A stretch of 64,000 bases of DNA from Polyporus tsugae (lineage: Eukaryota > Basidiomycota > Agaricomycetes > Polyporales > Polyporaceae): positions 2,294,001 through 2,358,000 of the forward strand of contig JAHRBS010000003.1 in NCBI GenBank assembly GCA_024305745.1, written 5' to 3'. Under the pieces are notes generated by a model that saw only the letters and a list, made by a program, of their open reading frames with translations, was not told the DNA's origin and ran no database searches. The translations under genes and the position numbers were made by a program. This document shows positions 1 through 10,330 of this stretch, piece by piece (the first letter of the stretch is position 1; the number at the start of each line of letters is the position of its first letter).

Positions 1-364
1 ACTAGATAAGGCACACTTTCCCGAGTCACCGCAGCCATGTAAGGCATGCATACTTCATTACAACCAAAAGCCCAAGGGATGACAACGAGACAGCAAGATA
101 CAAAACAGACGACCATACAACATACGAGAATAATACATGAATACTTTATCGTGCGCGATACGCGTGCTTTTCATTCGTCAGGGTCCGTGAATGCAACCCA
201 ATCGTCACCTCCCCCAAAGACAGAGACCCCTCAACCTCGCCGACCGGTAACCACGTTCCCCAACCTCCCACAGTCCCCCGCTCTGATCGTCTCCTTCACC
301 GCCCGCTAGTTCGCCGTCTCCCACTCCTACTCCTGTGCCTTCAGTCCCACTCCCCAATCCCAGC
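1..364. other. Intergenic left edge, no gene seen
   Basis: Downstream flank of the minus-strand gene ending at 365. The only open frames are short, start in low-information sequence and resemble nothing known. I see no RNA gene or repeat here. Confidence 0.5.
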
Positions 365-784
365 TCAATCGTCGCCCTGCTCCCACGCCCTGCGCCCCTC
401 GACCAGGCCCTTGTAAACAGGCTCCGGTTCGTAAATGGGGATGGAGAAGTGATGCGCCGCGAGGCGCCTGAGGGCGTTGAACGTCCAGTTCAGCCCGTCG
501 TGGAGGTCGGTGGTCGCAAGCGTGTCCTGGAACTGCCTAAGGTCGCGCGACTCGACGTGCCCGACTTGGGACTTGCCCCGGTAGCCACGGACCCTCGGGA
601 TCACGACGTTCCGAAGGACGGAGAAGCGGTAGCCCTGCGCGGGGCAGCCGTCCGCGTAGTAAATGTCCCCGATGGCGATGGGCGCATCCTGGTCCCGCCT
701 GTCCCAGTCCAGGGCGACGGCGATGCAAAGACGAGAGGATGTGGGAAGAGCGAGGTGGATAACGTATACGGGATAGCAAGGCAT
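365..784 (-). CDS. Small hypothetical basidiomycete protein (139 aa)
   Basis: A single open frame of 139 residues with the high-GC codon use of neighbouring real genes. I do not recognise the family with certainty. A beta-strand-like start (RLCIAVALDWD) is followed by a middle with the dipeptide YADGC, and a C-terminal half with DGLNWTFNALRRL, an aromatic/leucine helix motif. That layout resembles small Agaricomycete-restricted families in which a conserved NW...L helix follows a short sheet; this comparison is from memory only. There is no signal peptide or membrane segment. The start was taken as the first ATG of the frame; a short upstream exon cannot be excluded. Function unknown. Confidence 0.5.
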   Translation of the reverse strand: MPCYPVYVIHLALPTSSRLCIAVALDWDRRDQDAPIAIGDIYYADGCPAQGYRFSVLRNVVIPRVRGYRGKSQVGHVESRDLRQFQDTLATTDLHDGLNWTFNALRRLAAHHFSIPIYEPEPVYKGLVEGRRAWEQGDD

Positions 785-3700
785 GCTTGGTCCTTTTTTG
801 GATTTGGGTATGTATTGGATTATGAGTCCCGTTTAGCTCTAGAATGGACGATGAAGTGGTCAGTACTAGGTTCGCATCATCCGAGTCCCCTAACCACCGC
901 CGCGCGAGAGGAAGGATGCTCACCTGACTGTTCGCTTTTGGTTACAGAGGAAGTGCAAGGATGAAGCAATGTCGACGTCAGGGGTATCGGCGACTTAGCG
1001 GTGGGTGTCAGGCGTCGAGGCTGGAGATGTGGTGTGGGGTATGATGGCTGGGGATGGGGAGCAAGTCGGTGGGTCTACCCGGGCGACTTTATAGCTCTCT
1101 GCGCCCTCGTCAACGAACTTGAAAACGCTGATTGTGCAAGACTTCAGCTCGCTTGCCCCGCAGATATCGGGGACTTCGTTGCTGAATCTGGATCGGAGCA
1201 GGACATAACCCATCAACCCGGCACGTTTTCCCACATTCATATCCATATTCGTACTCATCCCGCACGTATCTACTGGTCAGAAAACGTTGGCTACGTAAGC
1301 TCTCTGTCTCTTGCCGAATTCCATTGTCAAAAGTTCCCATGGATGGCACCAGCCAACCGCCCAATGGCTTCTCTGGACCATGAGGTGAGGTTCGCTTCCC
1401 GGTGCGGCCCTGAGGACCCTGGGCAAGTGAGTTTGGGTTTCTGTTCACATTGCTGTTTTCCGCACTTCATCTTGATCGATAATGACTCGTTATTGTTCCC
1501 GCAGACTGCGAGCTTGAAAGGGCTTCAAAGATGGCTCCCGGTGGTTACGACTGTTCGTCCTCAGCCGTGAAAGTGCCTTCGGGCCAGCTTGGAAGCGGCT
1601 TGCATGGCAGGTACGTTTCAGGCTTTGCTCAATGCCAACCACAATGCTTACCTGTGTCAGTCTCACCGTTTAAGGCTTCGCCCACGGATGGGACTGCCCC
1701 CACAAGACGCTCAGGCGGCCGAGACCCCTGGTGCATACTCAACGCCTTCTCGCGTTCCCACGTTCATTTACTCGGCTCGGCTTCGTAATCGAGCCTCGTT
1801 TCCATGCGCTTAGGTTTGAACCCTGACCCGCCCGTCGGTTGATGTGTTCTCCAGCGTCGTACTAGTCAAATACTCGCTTGACATGCGTCGGGCGAATGAA
1901 CTCCGCCGCCGTCGCGATGAACTCGAATGAAGCAGGACTCAGAACGACCCCCGTGGTGGAAACATGGGACATTCGCATCTTCTTTGCGGCAATCATCACG
2001 CGTTGTGCTGCAGCACTGGCCAGTGCCCCTTGCCCGTCGGCTCCCACGGCTCGATATTTGCCCATCGTCCCGGTCGCACCCAAACTGCGTTATCGTTCAA
2101 CCGGTTTCCAGACACCCTTCCACTACACACCTTTCTCGTGGCGGAGGAGGCAGGACGACTAGGCTACTAGTACTTTGAGGATTGCGATACGTCCGGCCGC
2201 GATGGTCAGTGGTTAGTCGGCGTCCAGTGCTGCCCGTGACGGTCTCTAACCCTATTTGGTTTTGGTAGAATCTGCTTGGGAAGAGCCCGGGACGACCCTG
2301 AAAAAATCCCTGTGATCGGAAGTGGACAAAACGGTGAGTCTCGACATGTCCTTTGTCCGCTTTTGTCCGGCGGCCCACGGGCGCTCAATAGTGGTTGATG
2401 CAGGATCGATGTCTTCTCCGATTGGTGGATGCCCGGAGGCGAACCCCGATGGCATTGGGAGAGCAGAAGATACCTCCGCCTCCTACCAGTTCTGGAAATT
2501 GTGCACACCAGGACAACGAGCTATTGTTAGCTGAGACACACAGGCAGCTTGAGGCAGGACCGAGAGATTGGCGTGGAGCACATCCGGCGGGCGTAGGGAT
2601 GGTGGGAACAGACCTAGGTCCTGGAGTAGACACAGCGAGTTCTGTCCGTAAGTGTGCTCATAGAACAAACTTTAGCGTCGATATCCGTCTTTCGGGTTGG
2701 GCTAGAGCCACGCCCTCGCTCTTGGTACACGCACGCAGGAGTAGCTCCAGACCGCCGTTCACAAAGTGGTCTATTCTCAATCTCATCCCAGGGCTACGCC
2801 GGCGAAGCACCACCAGTGCACCACCAGACCTCCTCCTTCACGGCTTTCCAAGCCTTCGAGCTTCCCTCGTTTTGCTCACGCAGCGCGCGGTGAGCGTGCC
2901 ATCCGTACTATTATACATATGCGCTCATTCCCGCAGACATCGATCGGCTTGGCTTGTTGAAGACGCACAATTCGCCCGATCTAGAAAAACCGTCTCATAC
3001 ACAAGTTCGGAATCGGTTCCCCACCCGATACTGTGACCGAGTCTTCGCTGATCTCACGACAAGCCCGGCAAAAGGTCGGCACTCCGCTAGTAGGTAGAGT
3101 TCGCCGCGAGGATTCCGACCTGGTGGTCCTTCTAGTCGTCGTCTACGTGCGTCCTCAGTTTCCTCTCGCATGCGCACCCCCTAAACTCCTAAGCGCATTA
3201 ATTGCCACCGAGCTGAATGGACCTTTGCTCAGGCTGGCACCGTCGCACACATCTTGCGGCTTCAAGCTTCAAGTTTCGATGCGCAGACCATCCCTCGGAG
3301 CGGCCATTAGCCCGTCGGAGTCGCTGGCGGAACGCACGCGGACTCACTCGTCCACTCGCGCTGAGCGAACTTAGTTATGCGAGGCCCCCTGACTCGGACC
3401 TGGGTACGGCCACTGTGACTTGCGTGTGACCCCGGCCCTCGCGATCGAAATGCGATCGTCCACAAAGTTACCAAGTGCTGAGAGATCGACGGCTCGCATC
3501 GTCGGCACGGTAATTGGAGGATCTCTCATGAGGCGACCAGTAACTAGTCGTCCGGCCGTTCCTTACTGTAGATAGATCGCCCGGCCATCACGCTGCCAAG
3601 TCGTTGTGGACGGTTGTAGCGGCATATGTACGCTCGGTTCGCTCGCAAACACACGATGCACGCGCACCCTAGCGGTGTTCCCGAATTCATGGCAGTTCGG

Positions 3701-4104
3701 CTGGGAAGGGTGCGTGATTTTTTCTGAAGCAAGGGATTGTAATCGCGGTTGTAACGACTGGACATATGGACAAAGCGCATGTTCGACCCGTAAGTGGTTT
3801 CGCAAGCATGCAAGTAGGTGCGTAGGATTAATGAGACGAGTGGGATGGCGGCAGTGTGCCAGTGGATGATGGTATGCGTCGGGGTATAGGACAATGAAAA
3901 CAGAAAATAGACTATACAGAGAGAGCGATGGCGATATTAGCGTTCTAGTGCGCACCACGACGTAAAGGGCCCAGTAAAACACACGCACATATTAGTTCTA
4001 AACCAAGCAAAAAGATGGAAGCGGCGTCGAAACGGACGCGAGACCGTGCTCGCCCTTTGTATGTGAACCGAATTACAATTACGCTCTGCCCCTACGCCTC
4101 AAAG
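785..4104. other. Gene-poor stretch of about 3.3 kb
   Basis: Many overlapping short frames on both strands, none with a recognisable domain, consistent codon bias or convincing splice-joined extension. The longest, a 213-residue plus-strand frame at 2395-3036, is Arg/Ser-rich and looks like a chance frame. I found no tRNA, terminal repeats, transposase motif or reverse-transcriptase motif. It may be decayed sequence or hold non-coding transcripts. Confidence 0.4.
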
Positions 4105-7100
4105 TCACGCGTCGGAATCGTCCCCGTCGAAGAACGAGTCGTCCCCGTGAACCGCAGGGTCGTCCGACATGAGCCGCGATTCCACCTGCCCGAGATGGAG
4201 CGTCCCGCCCGCCTGCGCGCTGCGCTCCAGCAGGTCCTCCCACTTGTCCGCCTTCTCCTGCTCCGTCAGCACACGCCGCGGGCTCTCCATCTCGCGGAAC
4301 GTCATCGGCGAGCGCTTCTGCGACATCGCGGACGACGGCGCGGACGCGGACGGGCGTGGGCGCGGGGACGTCGCGGACGCCTGCCGGGCGGCGGTGTAGC
4401 TCAGCGCGCCCGTGGAGGGGCGCCGCACAAGGCCCACATCCACGCGGACTTGCGGAGGACCGCGCGGCGTCTGCGGAGTAGGGGGCATGACGGTCGACAT
4501 GGACTGGGAGCGCGAGGGGACTTCGACGTTGGGCGGCGCCGCGCGGCGAGTGCTGCGCTTGGGACGAGGTGGGGGCTCCTTCAATCCAAACTCGCCGAGA
4601 GGTGGTGGCATGGCGGCATGGGAAGGCATGGCGTTGTTCAGTGCGTCATCGGCATTGAACGACGTGGACATGGGCGAGCTGGCCGCGCCAGTGGTGGCCC
4701 GGCGAGGGGGAAGCGGTAACGAGGGGAGACTGCTGTCTTCAAAAGAGGAAGTGACTATATCGAAGGAGGCGTCCTCCGAAGGCGCGGTGTGCGAACGGCT
4801 CCGCGTCCGAGGGCGAGGCCTGTGCTGTGCGGGCAAAGACGCAGAACGTGCACTCTCCGACGACTTGGTCATGCGAGAAAGTTCGCTAGGCGAGATGATG
4901 TACTGGCCGACTGGCTTCGGTACCGGAGGGATTTCCTCGCCATACGACGAGAAGGACGACCGCGTTGACGATGTGAGGTTGTGGTTGGACAAGCTCGATG
5001 TCGCCATATCGGAGGACCCTGGTGAGGACGAGCGTGTAGCCATGCTAGGACGGTGGACCGACGTGCTCGCGCGGCCTCTCAGCGCATTCACAGCGGGTGA
5101 CCGCACGGCGGGGTGCACGTTACCGGTACTCGTGCGCGGCAATCCCGCCGACGACGGCGTCTTCGAGGGAGGAGACAGGGTCGGACGCACCCCAGATAAC
5201 GACGAGCGCGACTGCATGAACCTCCGCAACAACACCCCGTTCTCGCCGACCTCCTCCCCATTCGCCCGTCCGCTCGAGATGTCCATTGTCGTTCGCGAGG
5301 GCGGCATCGTTTTGAGGTTTGGTGGAAGCGCGGGAACGGGAGGCGGCGTGTCAGAAGCGGTGTACTTCTCGCGGAGCCCGCCTGTGCTGATCCGCTTCAC
5401 AAGCTTCCACCACTTAGAGCTAGGCGACGCGTCTTCCTCGTGCTCCCTCCCCCTGACCTTGGACAACGGAGAAGGCCGCGTGCTTTCTCTCGGGGAAGGG
5501 CTGTTCTTCGCCGCCGGGCTGAGCTTCGTCGTCGGCGATTCGCGCTTGCCGTCCATCACCGTGTCCAGGTTAATCGGCTTGAGCGAGCCCTTCGATGGCG
5601 TGCGCGAAACTGAGCGAGATTGCCCCGAGGTCGAAGGATCTCGGGTGGGTGCCGGTTTGGACCCATCGTACGGCTTCCATGCATCTCCCGAAGACACAGG
5701 AAGCTCCCGCTGTTCCCGGTCGTTGCGTTTGATGGAGCCGGCGACCTTCTTCAATGAACCCGAGACCTTCCTCGTCAAGCTTCGCGAACCAACACTCGAG
5801 CTGGGCTTCCCATTTGACGTATTGGTCGCGGGGCGCTCGTAGCCGCCATAATGCCAGTGGTCCTCGGGACCGCCCACAGCCACCAACCGACCCGATGCGC
5901 CCCCAAACACCGTGTAATATGGTCCCCCAGTGCCGTCGCCATTCCCCGCTGATTCCAGTCGCTCCGGGCGGGCAGGCGTATACCCATTCGCCGGTGGAGG
6001 CTGATAAGCGTCATTGAAAGACGCCGTCTCCGCTAGCTCTTCACGACGCTGCTCCTGCTGCTTGTAGGCGAGGGCAACAGCGCCAGCTGGTGTAAGCCCC
6101 ACAGAGACATGTGAAATGCTGGGCGAACTCAAGGTCTTCGTCCGTGGGGATGTGGGGGCTTGAGAACCACGGGTAAAAGGGGATGTGAACGAACGACCAG
6201 ACTGTACGACGGATAGCACGCCAGAGTCGGGTGGCTTGATGGAAGCCGAGCGGGGAGGAGGGGAGAAAACCGCGTCCGTTGCAGAGCGAAAGTCGGTGAC
6301 TGTGGGCGTACTTGGGTTGGAGCGGGCGCTGGGGCGCCGGCGCAGCACGTTGCGTGAGGGTTTGCCTGCCTGGCTGTCGCCTGAGGGTTCTCTGTGCTCT
6401 GGCGATGACGTCTGAGCTCGACGGGTAGCCGACGACGAGCGCGAGCTGGCAGTGTTCACATGCAGCGAGAGCTTCTCACGAGACGTATGCGCCCTCCTGG
6501 AGGATGGAGGTTGAGATATGGCGGTTTCGCTGCGATAGGGGTCCACACAGTTCGTTGAGGGGTCGCCGGGAGATCGTCCCGAGTCATGCATGGGCGATAC
6601 CAAGCCCGGAGATGTTTGCATGGCTGGTTTACTCATCAGGCGTTTTAGATCCAAATGTCCACCGGTGTGGGCAGATGAGGCAGATGTTCTGTGGGGACTG
6701 ACTGTACCGAGTGACCGCGATGAATGGATGGTGTGGGAAGACGACGGGACAGGGCTCGGAGAGAGGTGGCGAGAGTGCGAACCAGAGATGGAAAGGGTAA
6801 CAGGACGCGTGGGGCTAGCAGAAAGCAGATAGTCTCGTGACCGAGGGCGTTGCAATGGACGAGATGAAGGCTGGCCAGAGTCGGAAAACGAAGCCGAGCT
6901 AATGGACTCGGCCCTTAGTGCGGTTCGAAAGCCGGTGTAGGCTTGTGAGAGCGGGGGCGGGGAGGTAGTAAACTCTGCTACATCTGAGAGCCACAAGCTT
7001 TGAGGGAGAGACTGTGAGGCCAAGTCGGGTGGCACGCGCCGAGAGGAACTATGATTGGACTGCGCGGGGGCGGGGCGGTAGGACGCTGTTTGGTGAGCCA

Positions 7101-7176
7101 TATTGAGCCGAGGGGCATCGACGGCCTCATGATAAACCTGCTTGGCAGGTCGTGCGATATCGTACTGTGTTGGCAT
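4105..7176 (-). CDS. Large Ser/Pro-rich disordered protein (1023 aa)
   Basis: One uninterrupted coding exon from ATG at 7176 to a stop at 4105. The frame stays open further upstream, but a donor-like GTGAGT near 7249 and an acceptor-like CCCCAG directly before the ATG suggest a 5' UTR intron, so I start at 7176 (MPTQYDIARPAK). Most of the protein is Ser/Pro/Arg/Thr-rich with SSP, SPSP and RSSS clusters, typical of a phosphorylated disordered protein. Ordered islands stand out: a basic aromatic patch KWWKLVKRISTGGLREKY in the middle, and a C-terminal block starting PMTFREMESPRRVLTEQEKA, rich in charged helix residues and ending in an acidic DGDDSDA tail. I recognise no catalytic domain. The patch suggests a short membrane- or partner-binding helix, which is inference. 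Function unknown. Confidence 0.8.
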   Translation of the reverse strand: MPTQYDIARPAKQVYHEAVDAPRLNMAHQTASYRPAPAQSNHSSSRRVPPDLASQSLPQSLWLSDVAEFTTSPPPLSQAYTGFRTALRAESISSASFSDSGQPSSRPLQRPRSRDYLLSASPTRPVTLSISGSHSRHLSPSPVPSSSHTIHSSRSLGTVSPHRTSASSAHTGGHLDLKRLMSKPAMQTSPGLVSPMHDSGRSPGDPSTNCVDPYRSETAISQPPSSRRAHTSREKLSLHVNTASSRSSSATRRAQTSSPEHREPSGDSQAGKPSRNVLRRRPSARSNPSTPTVTDFRSATDAVFSPPPRSASIKPPDSGVLSVVQSGRSFTSPFTRGSQAPTSPRTKTLSSPSISHVSVGLTPAGAVALAYKQQEQRREELAETASFNDAYQPPPANGYTPARPERLESAGNGDGTGGPYYTVFGGASGRLVAVGGPEDHWHYGGYERPATNTSNGKPSSSVGSRSLTRKVSGSLKKVAGSIKRNDREQRELPVSSGDAWKPYDGSKPAPTRDPSTSGQSRSVSRTPSKGSLKPINLDTVMDGKRESPTTKLSPAAKNSPSPRESTRPSPLSKVRGREHEEDASPSSKWWKLVKRISTGGLREKYTASDTPPPVPALPPNLKTMPPSRTTMDISSGRANGEEVGENGVLLRRFMQSRSSLSGVRPTLSPPSKTPSSAGLPRTSTGNVHPAVRSPAVNALRGRASTSVHRPSMATRSSSPGSSDMATSSLSNHNLTSSTRSSFSSYGEEIPPVPKPVGQYIISPSELSRMTKSSESARSASLPAQHRPRPRTRSRSHTAPSEDASFDIVTSSFEDSSLPSLPLPPRRATTGAASSPMSTSFNADDALNNAMPSHAAMPPPLGEFGLKEPPPRPKRSTRRAAPPNVEVPSRSQSMSTVMPPTPQTPRGPPQVRVDVGLVRRPSTGALSYTAARQASATSPRPRPSASAPSSAMSQKRSPMTFREMESPRRVLTEQEKADKWEDLLERSAQAGGTLHLGQVESRLMSDDPAVHGDDSFFDGDDSDA

Positions 7177-8187
7177 GCTGGGGAGGTGGGTTGGGAGGGA
7201 CCGTGAATAGATGTTGCGGAGACATTCCACGTGGCATGTGGGCGGACTCACCGGAAGGAAATAGACCAACGTCACACGCGATAATGCAAAGATCTTGGAG
7301 ACTTGTGTAGCGCAGCTAATTAGGCCTGTGGGGAGTGAGAGGTGTGGAGGACAGCCGTGGGGAGAAACATTACTGACATAATTAAAAGCGAACTGAAGTA
7401 AGGACCCAGTGTAGCCTCAACCGCAAGAGGCTACGGAAGAATATGGTGTGTAGGATGATGTCGTAAAAAATCAGCACGTGTGGGGTCCAGGTTGCTGTAG
7501 GGAATCTGGCAATGGAACCAAGGATGGAGAGACGCGCCGAGGGTGGTTTTGTGAATCCGTCACGGGTACCGAGGGCAGGCAAGCAGCGGGGTAGAGCAAG
7601 GAGAGAGAATGGGGAAAGGACCGTCGTCGGTGGTAGCGAGTGGAAGTTTGAAAGGAGTGTCGGCAAATGCGCGTGCGTCGTGGTCGTGTCGTCGTCGATG
7701 AGCGGTAAAAGGGTCTCCGCGCGCCGACCCTCGCCACTTAGCGGCAAATTTGAATGAATTCCTTCCCACGCCCTTCATTCAGCAATTCCCGACTTCCCAT
7801 CGAGTATATACCACAGTCGGAGGCGCGTTTCGACCGGATCGTACCTTTCCCCTCCAGTGTCTACTACCGAGACTTATATCGAGAAACGCATCATGTCTTC
7901 GAACCACTCTATTTTCATCGGGTTAAAAGGGATCTTTTCGCGAGTCGAATCTCGCCGTGCCGCCGCGCCGAGCGGCCATGCCGCTCCTAGCGCTAGCATC
8001 CGCGATGACTCTCCACCTTGAGTCCGCGCGACCCCTATGCCCGCACGGTTATGTAGGCAGCGAGGCACGCTAGGAGAACGCACTCTCCTGCCCCCGCACG
8101 CTGCCTACAGGTGAGATGCGTTCAGGTCTCACCGGTTTCGCTTACTTACGCACGCACGCTGGCTACAGCTTGAATTCGCTACTTAGC
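7177..8187. other. Divergent intergenic region
   Basis: Upstream sequence of the large Ser/Pro-rich gene and of the protease-like gene. It probably contains both promoters and the 5' UTR intron of the former. No independent gene is supported. Confidence 0.4.
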
Positions 8188-9797
8188 ATGTTCGCCCACC
8201 ACGTTTCTACCCCGCCCAACAATGCTCCGTACATCCCGTCGCCAGTCGAAAGCAAGTTATATCTCTACGGTCTCCATTCCGGGGCTCGCATGATCGCACG
8301 CTCCAGTGCGGATGCAGCCGACCGCCGCAGAGGCCTATCTCGAGCCGAAGGTGCTCACTGTTCTCGGTGCTCACCGTCTTGATGACGTCTGGGAGGATGT
8401 CGTCGGTCCTGCCATGGATACTTACCTCCTCGGGCAGCAGGTCAAGTGCTCCGTTATGCATCCCCTTCGTCTCGGCATAGCTGGTCAGCCCTCCCCTCCC
8501 GCCGTCATCATGATCGGCGTCGACCACGACTCTCTCTCCCCCGAATCCGGCCTCCAGGTCGTCGTCCATTGCAGATCTATCCTTCTGGACAACCAGATCG
8601 AGGACGTTCACGTCATCGTCTACGAGTCCAAGTACCAGCTTCTCGCGGGCATGTACAAACCCGCCATCACCGCCAATCCCGTCGCCATTGTTCGTGAACC
8701 CTTCTCCACTACGCTCGGTATCCCCATCTGTAACGCGAAGACGACGAACATCGAGGGGACCGGCGGGATCTTCTTCGTCGATACTACTAAACCCGGCAAA
8801 CTCTTCCTGCTCACGGCTAGGCACGTTCAATCCATCCCGACGAGGAAGAGAACAAGCTCTACAGGTTCCGCGAGAATAGTGGAGATCCCATGCGGAAGGT
8901 CATGTCTGGGGCGAGGCGGCCTTCAAGAAACGCTGTGGCGATATTGAGGCCGCCGTCGGTGCTAAGCAGATTGTCATCGCGCAGCTGCAGCGGCGTTTAG
9001 AGGCCGCTGACAACTTGGACGAGGACGACGCTATCCTCGAGCGCAACGCTGTCATTACTCTCATGGCAGAAGGTAACGGCGCCATCACTGCCTTCCAGAA
9101 GCTGCATACCGACGTCCTCAAGTCTTGGGCGGAGGTGGAGAACCGCGTCATCGGCCACGTCACGTTGTCCCCCCCCATCACTTTCAACCACGCCGACGGT
9201 GGTTTCACCGAGGACTGGGCCGTCGTCGAGATCCTCCCTTCCATGATCTCCAAGCTCAACTTCATCGGCAACGCGATCGATCTCGGCTCTATCGAGGTAG
9301 ACGAGCTCACGGCGTGGATGTACCCGCAAAATGCCAACCCACATTCTTTCGAGTACCCTGGCGACCGTCTCCTTCGCTTCTGCGACACCGTGTCCGACGC
9401 GGAGATGTATAAGCCGAACGCGAAGACCATGGACCAGGACAACAACGACCCCGTCATCATGGTGTTGAAGAACGGTAATACCACCAACCTCACCGTCGGC
9501 CGGCTCAACACCATTCGCGTCTTCACTCGCACGTATTTCAAGGGCGAGCCCGGTGAGATGTCGAAGGAGATAGCCGTTCTTCCTCGCACCTCCAAGTCCG
9601 GCCCGTTCTCTGACAAGGGCGACTCTGGTTCGGTAGTTGTCGACGGCAAGGGCAGGGTGTGCGGGATACTCACGGGCGGCGACGGAGCCACGGACGTCTC
9701 TGACTGTACCTTCGTCACCTCCATCAACTTCATCATCAAGCGGTTCGACCTCTATGGCATCCGCGCCAATATCTTCCCCGTACCCGCCGATATTTGA
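8188..9797 (+). pseudogene. Chymotrypsin-fold serine protease-like gene, frameshifted
   Basis: Read through three frame changes, this region gives one coherent protein with the catalytic signatures of a trypsin/chymotrypsin-fold peptidase: FLLTARHV (His), FTEDWAVVEI (Asp) and KGDSGSVVVDGKGRVCGILTGG (nucleophile Ser plus following strands). The N-terminal part (ATG 8188, frame 1) gives a YGLHSGARMIARSS segment. Coding then moves to frame 2 near 8304 (EAYLEPKVL), to frame 1 near 8828 just after the His motif (HPDEEENKLYRFRENSG) and to frame 0 near 8902 (EAAFKKRCGDIEAA), where it stays to the stop at 9797. None of the three jumps is explained by an intron of normal size. A family of such proteins with this layout occurs in mushroom genomes and is uncharacterised as far as I recall. 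No signal peptide is visible, so an intracellular location is inferred. Either a recent pseudogene or an assembly with indels; neighbouring long genes are clean, which favours the former. Confidence 0.65.
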
Positions 9798-10330
9798 ACG
9801 CCGTCTCTTCGGAGAACAGAGGCGCAATCTATCTCATTGGGACTGAGAGAAATGGTTACATGGTTACAAGGCTATTGCATACAGGACATTTAACTTTTCC
9901 TGCGGAAACAATCAGGGGCAGGGGAGATGGCAGTTTATCCTCGTATGCTCAGCGTCCTTGACTGAGAATTCACCGCGAGGTTGTATGCGCTATAGATTGC
10001 ATCAGTCCCCCGACAATATGCAGACAAGGAGATATCTCACACCGATATAGCATGACCACGTCTACGTCCAACGCGGAGATTTGGCTCTTCATTAGCAGCA
10101 TGCGTCAAGTGACTACGGGTACAGAATACTTCGCACACCCACTCGTCACGAAAGATGTACATATACCTCTTCGCATTCCCGGTCTTGCCACAGCGTCTCA
10201 CCAGAAATCGACGACAGAGATAGAAAAATGAAATAGTCCATACCATAGCAACAAGCCAAATGTCCACTCCCATGCCAATCTACCGCCGCCCCATCCCCGG
10301 TGGCATTCCGCCCGCCCCGTCCACCTCTCA
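9798..10330. other. Convergent 3' region
   Basis: Lies between the 3' ends of the protease-like gene and the anoctamin gene. Only short, unconvincing frames; presumably both 3' UTRs and terminators. Confidence 0.45.

Noticed and set aside
4412..5842. 476-residue plus-strand open frame
   Set aside because: Lies antisense inside the 1023-aa Ser/Pro-rich gene; it mirrors that gene's codon bias and has no domain.
8900..9827. Two minus-strand frames of about 280 residues
   Set aside because: Antisense to the protease-like sequence, which carries His/Asp/Ser motifs on the plus strand.
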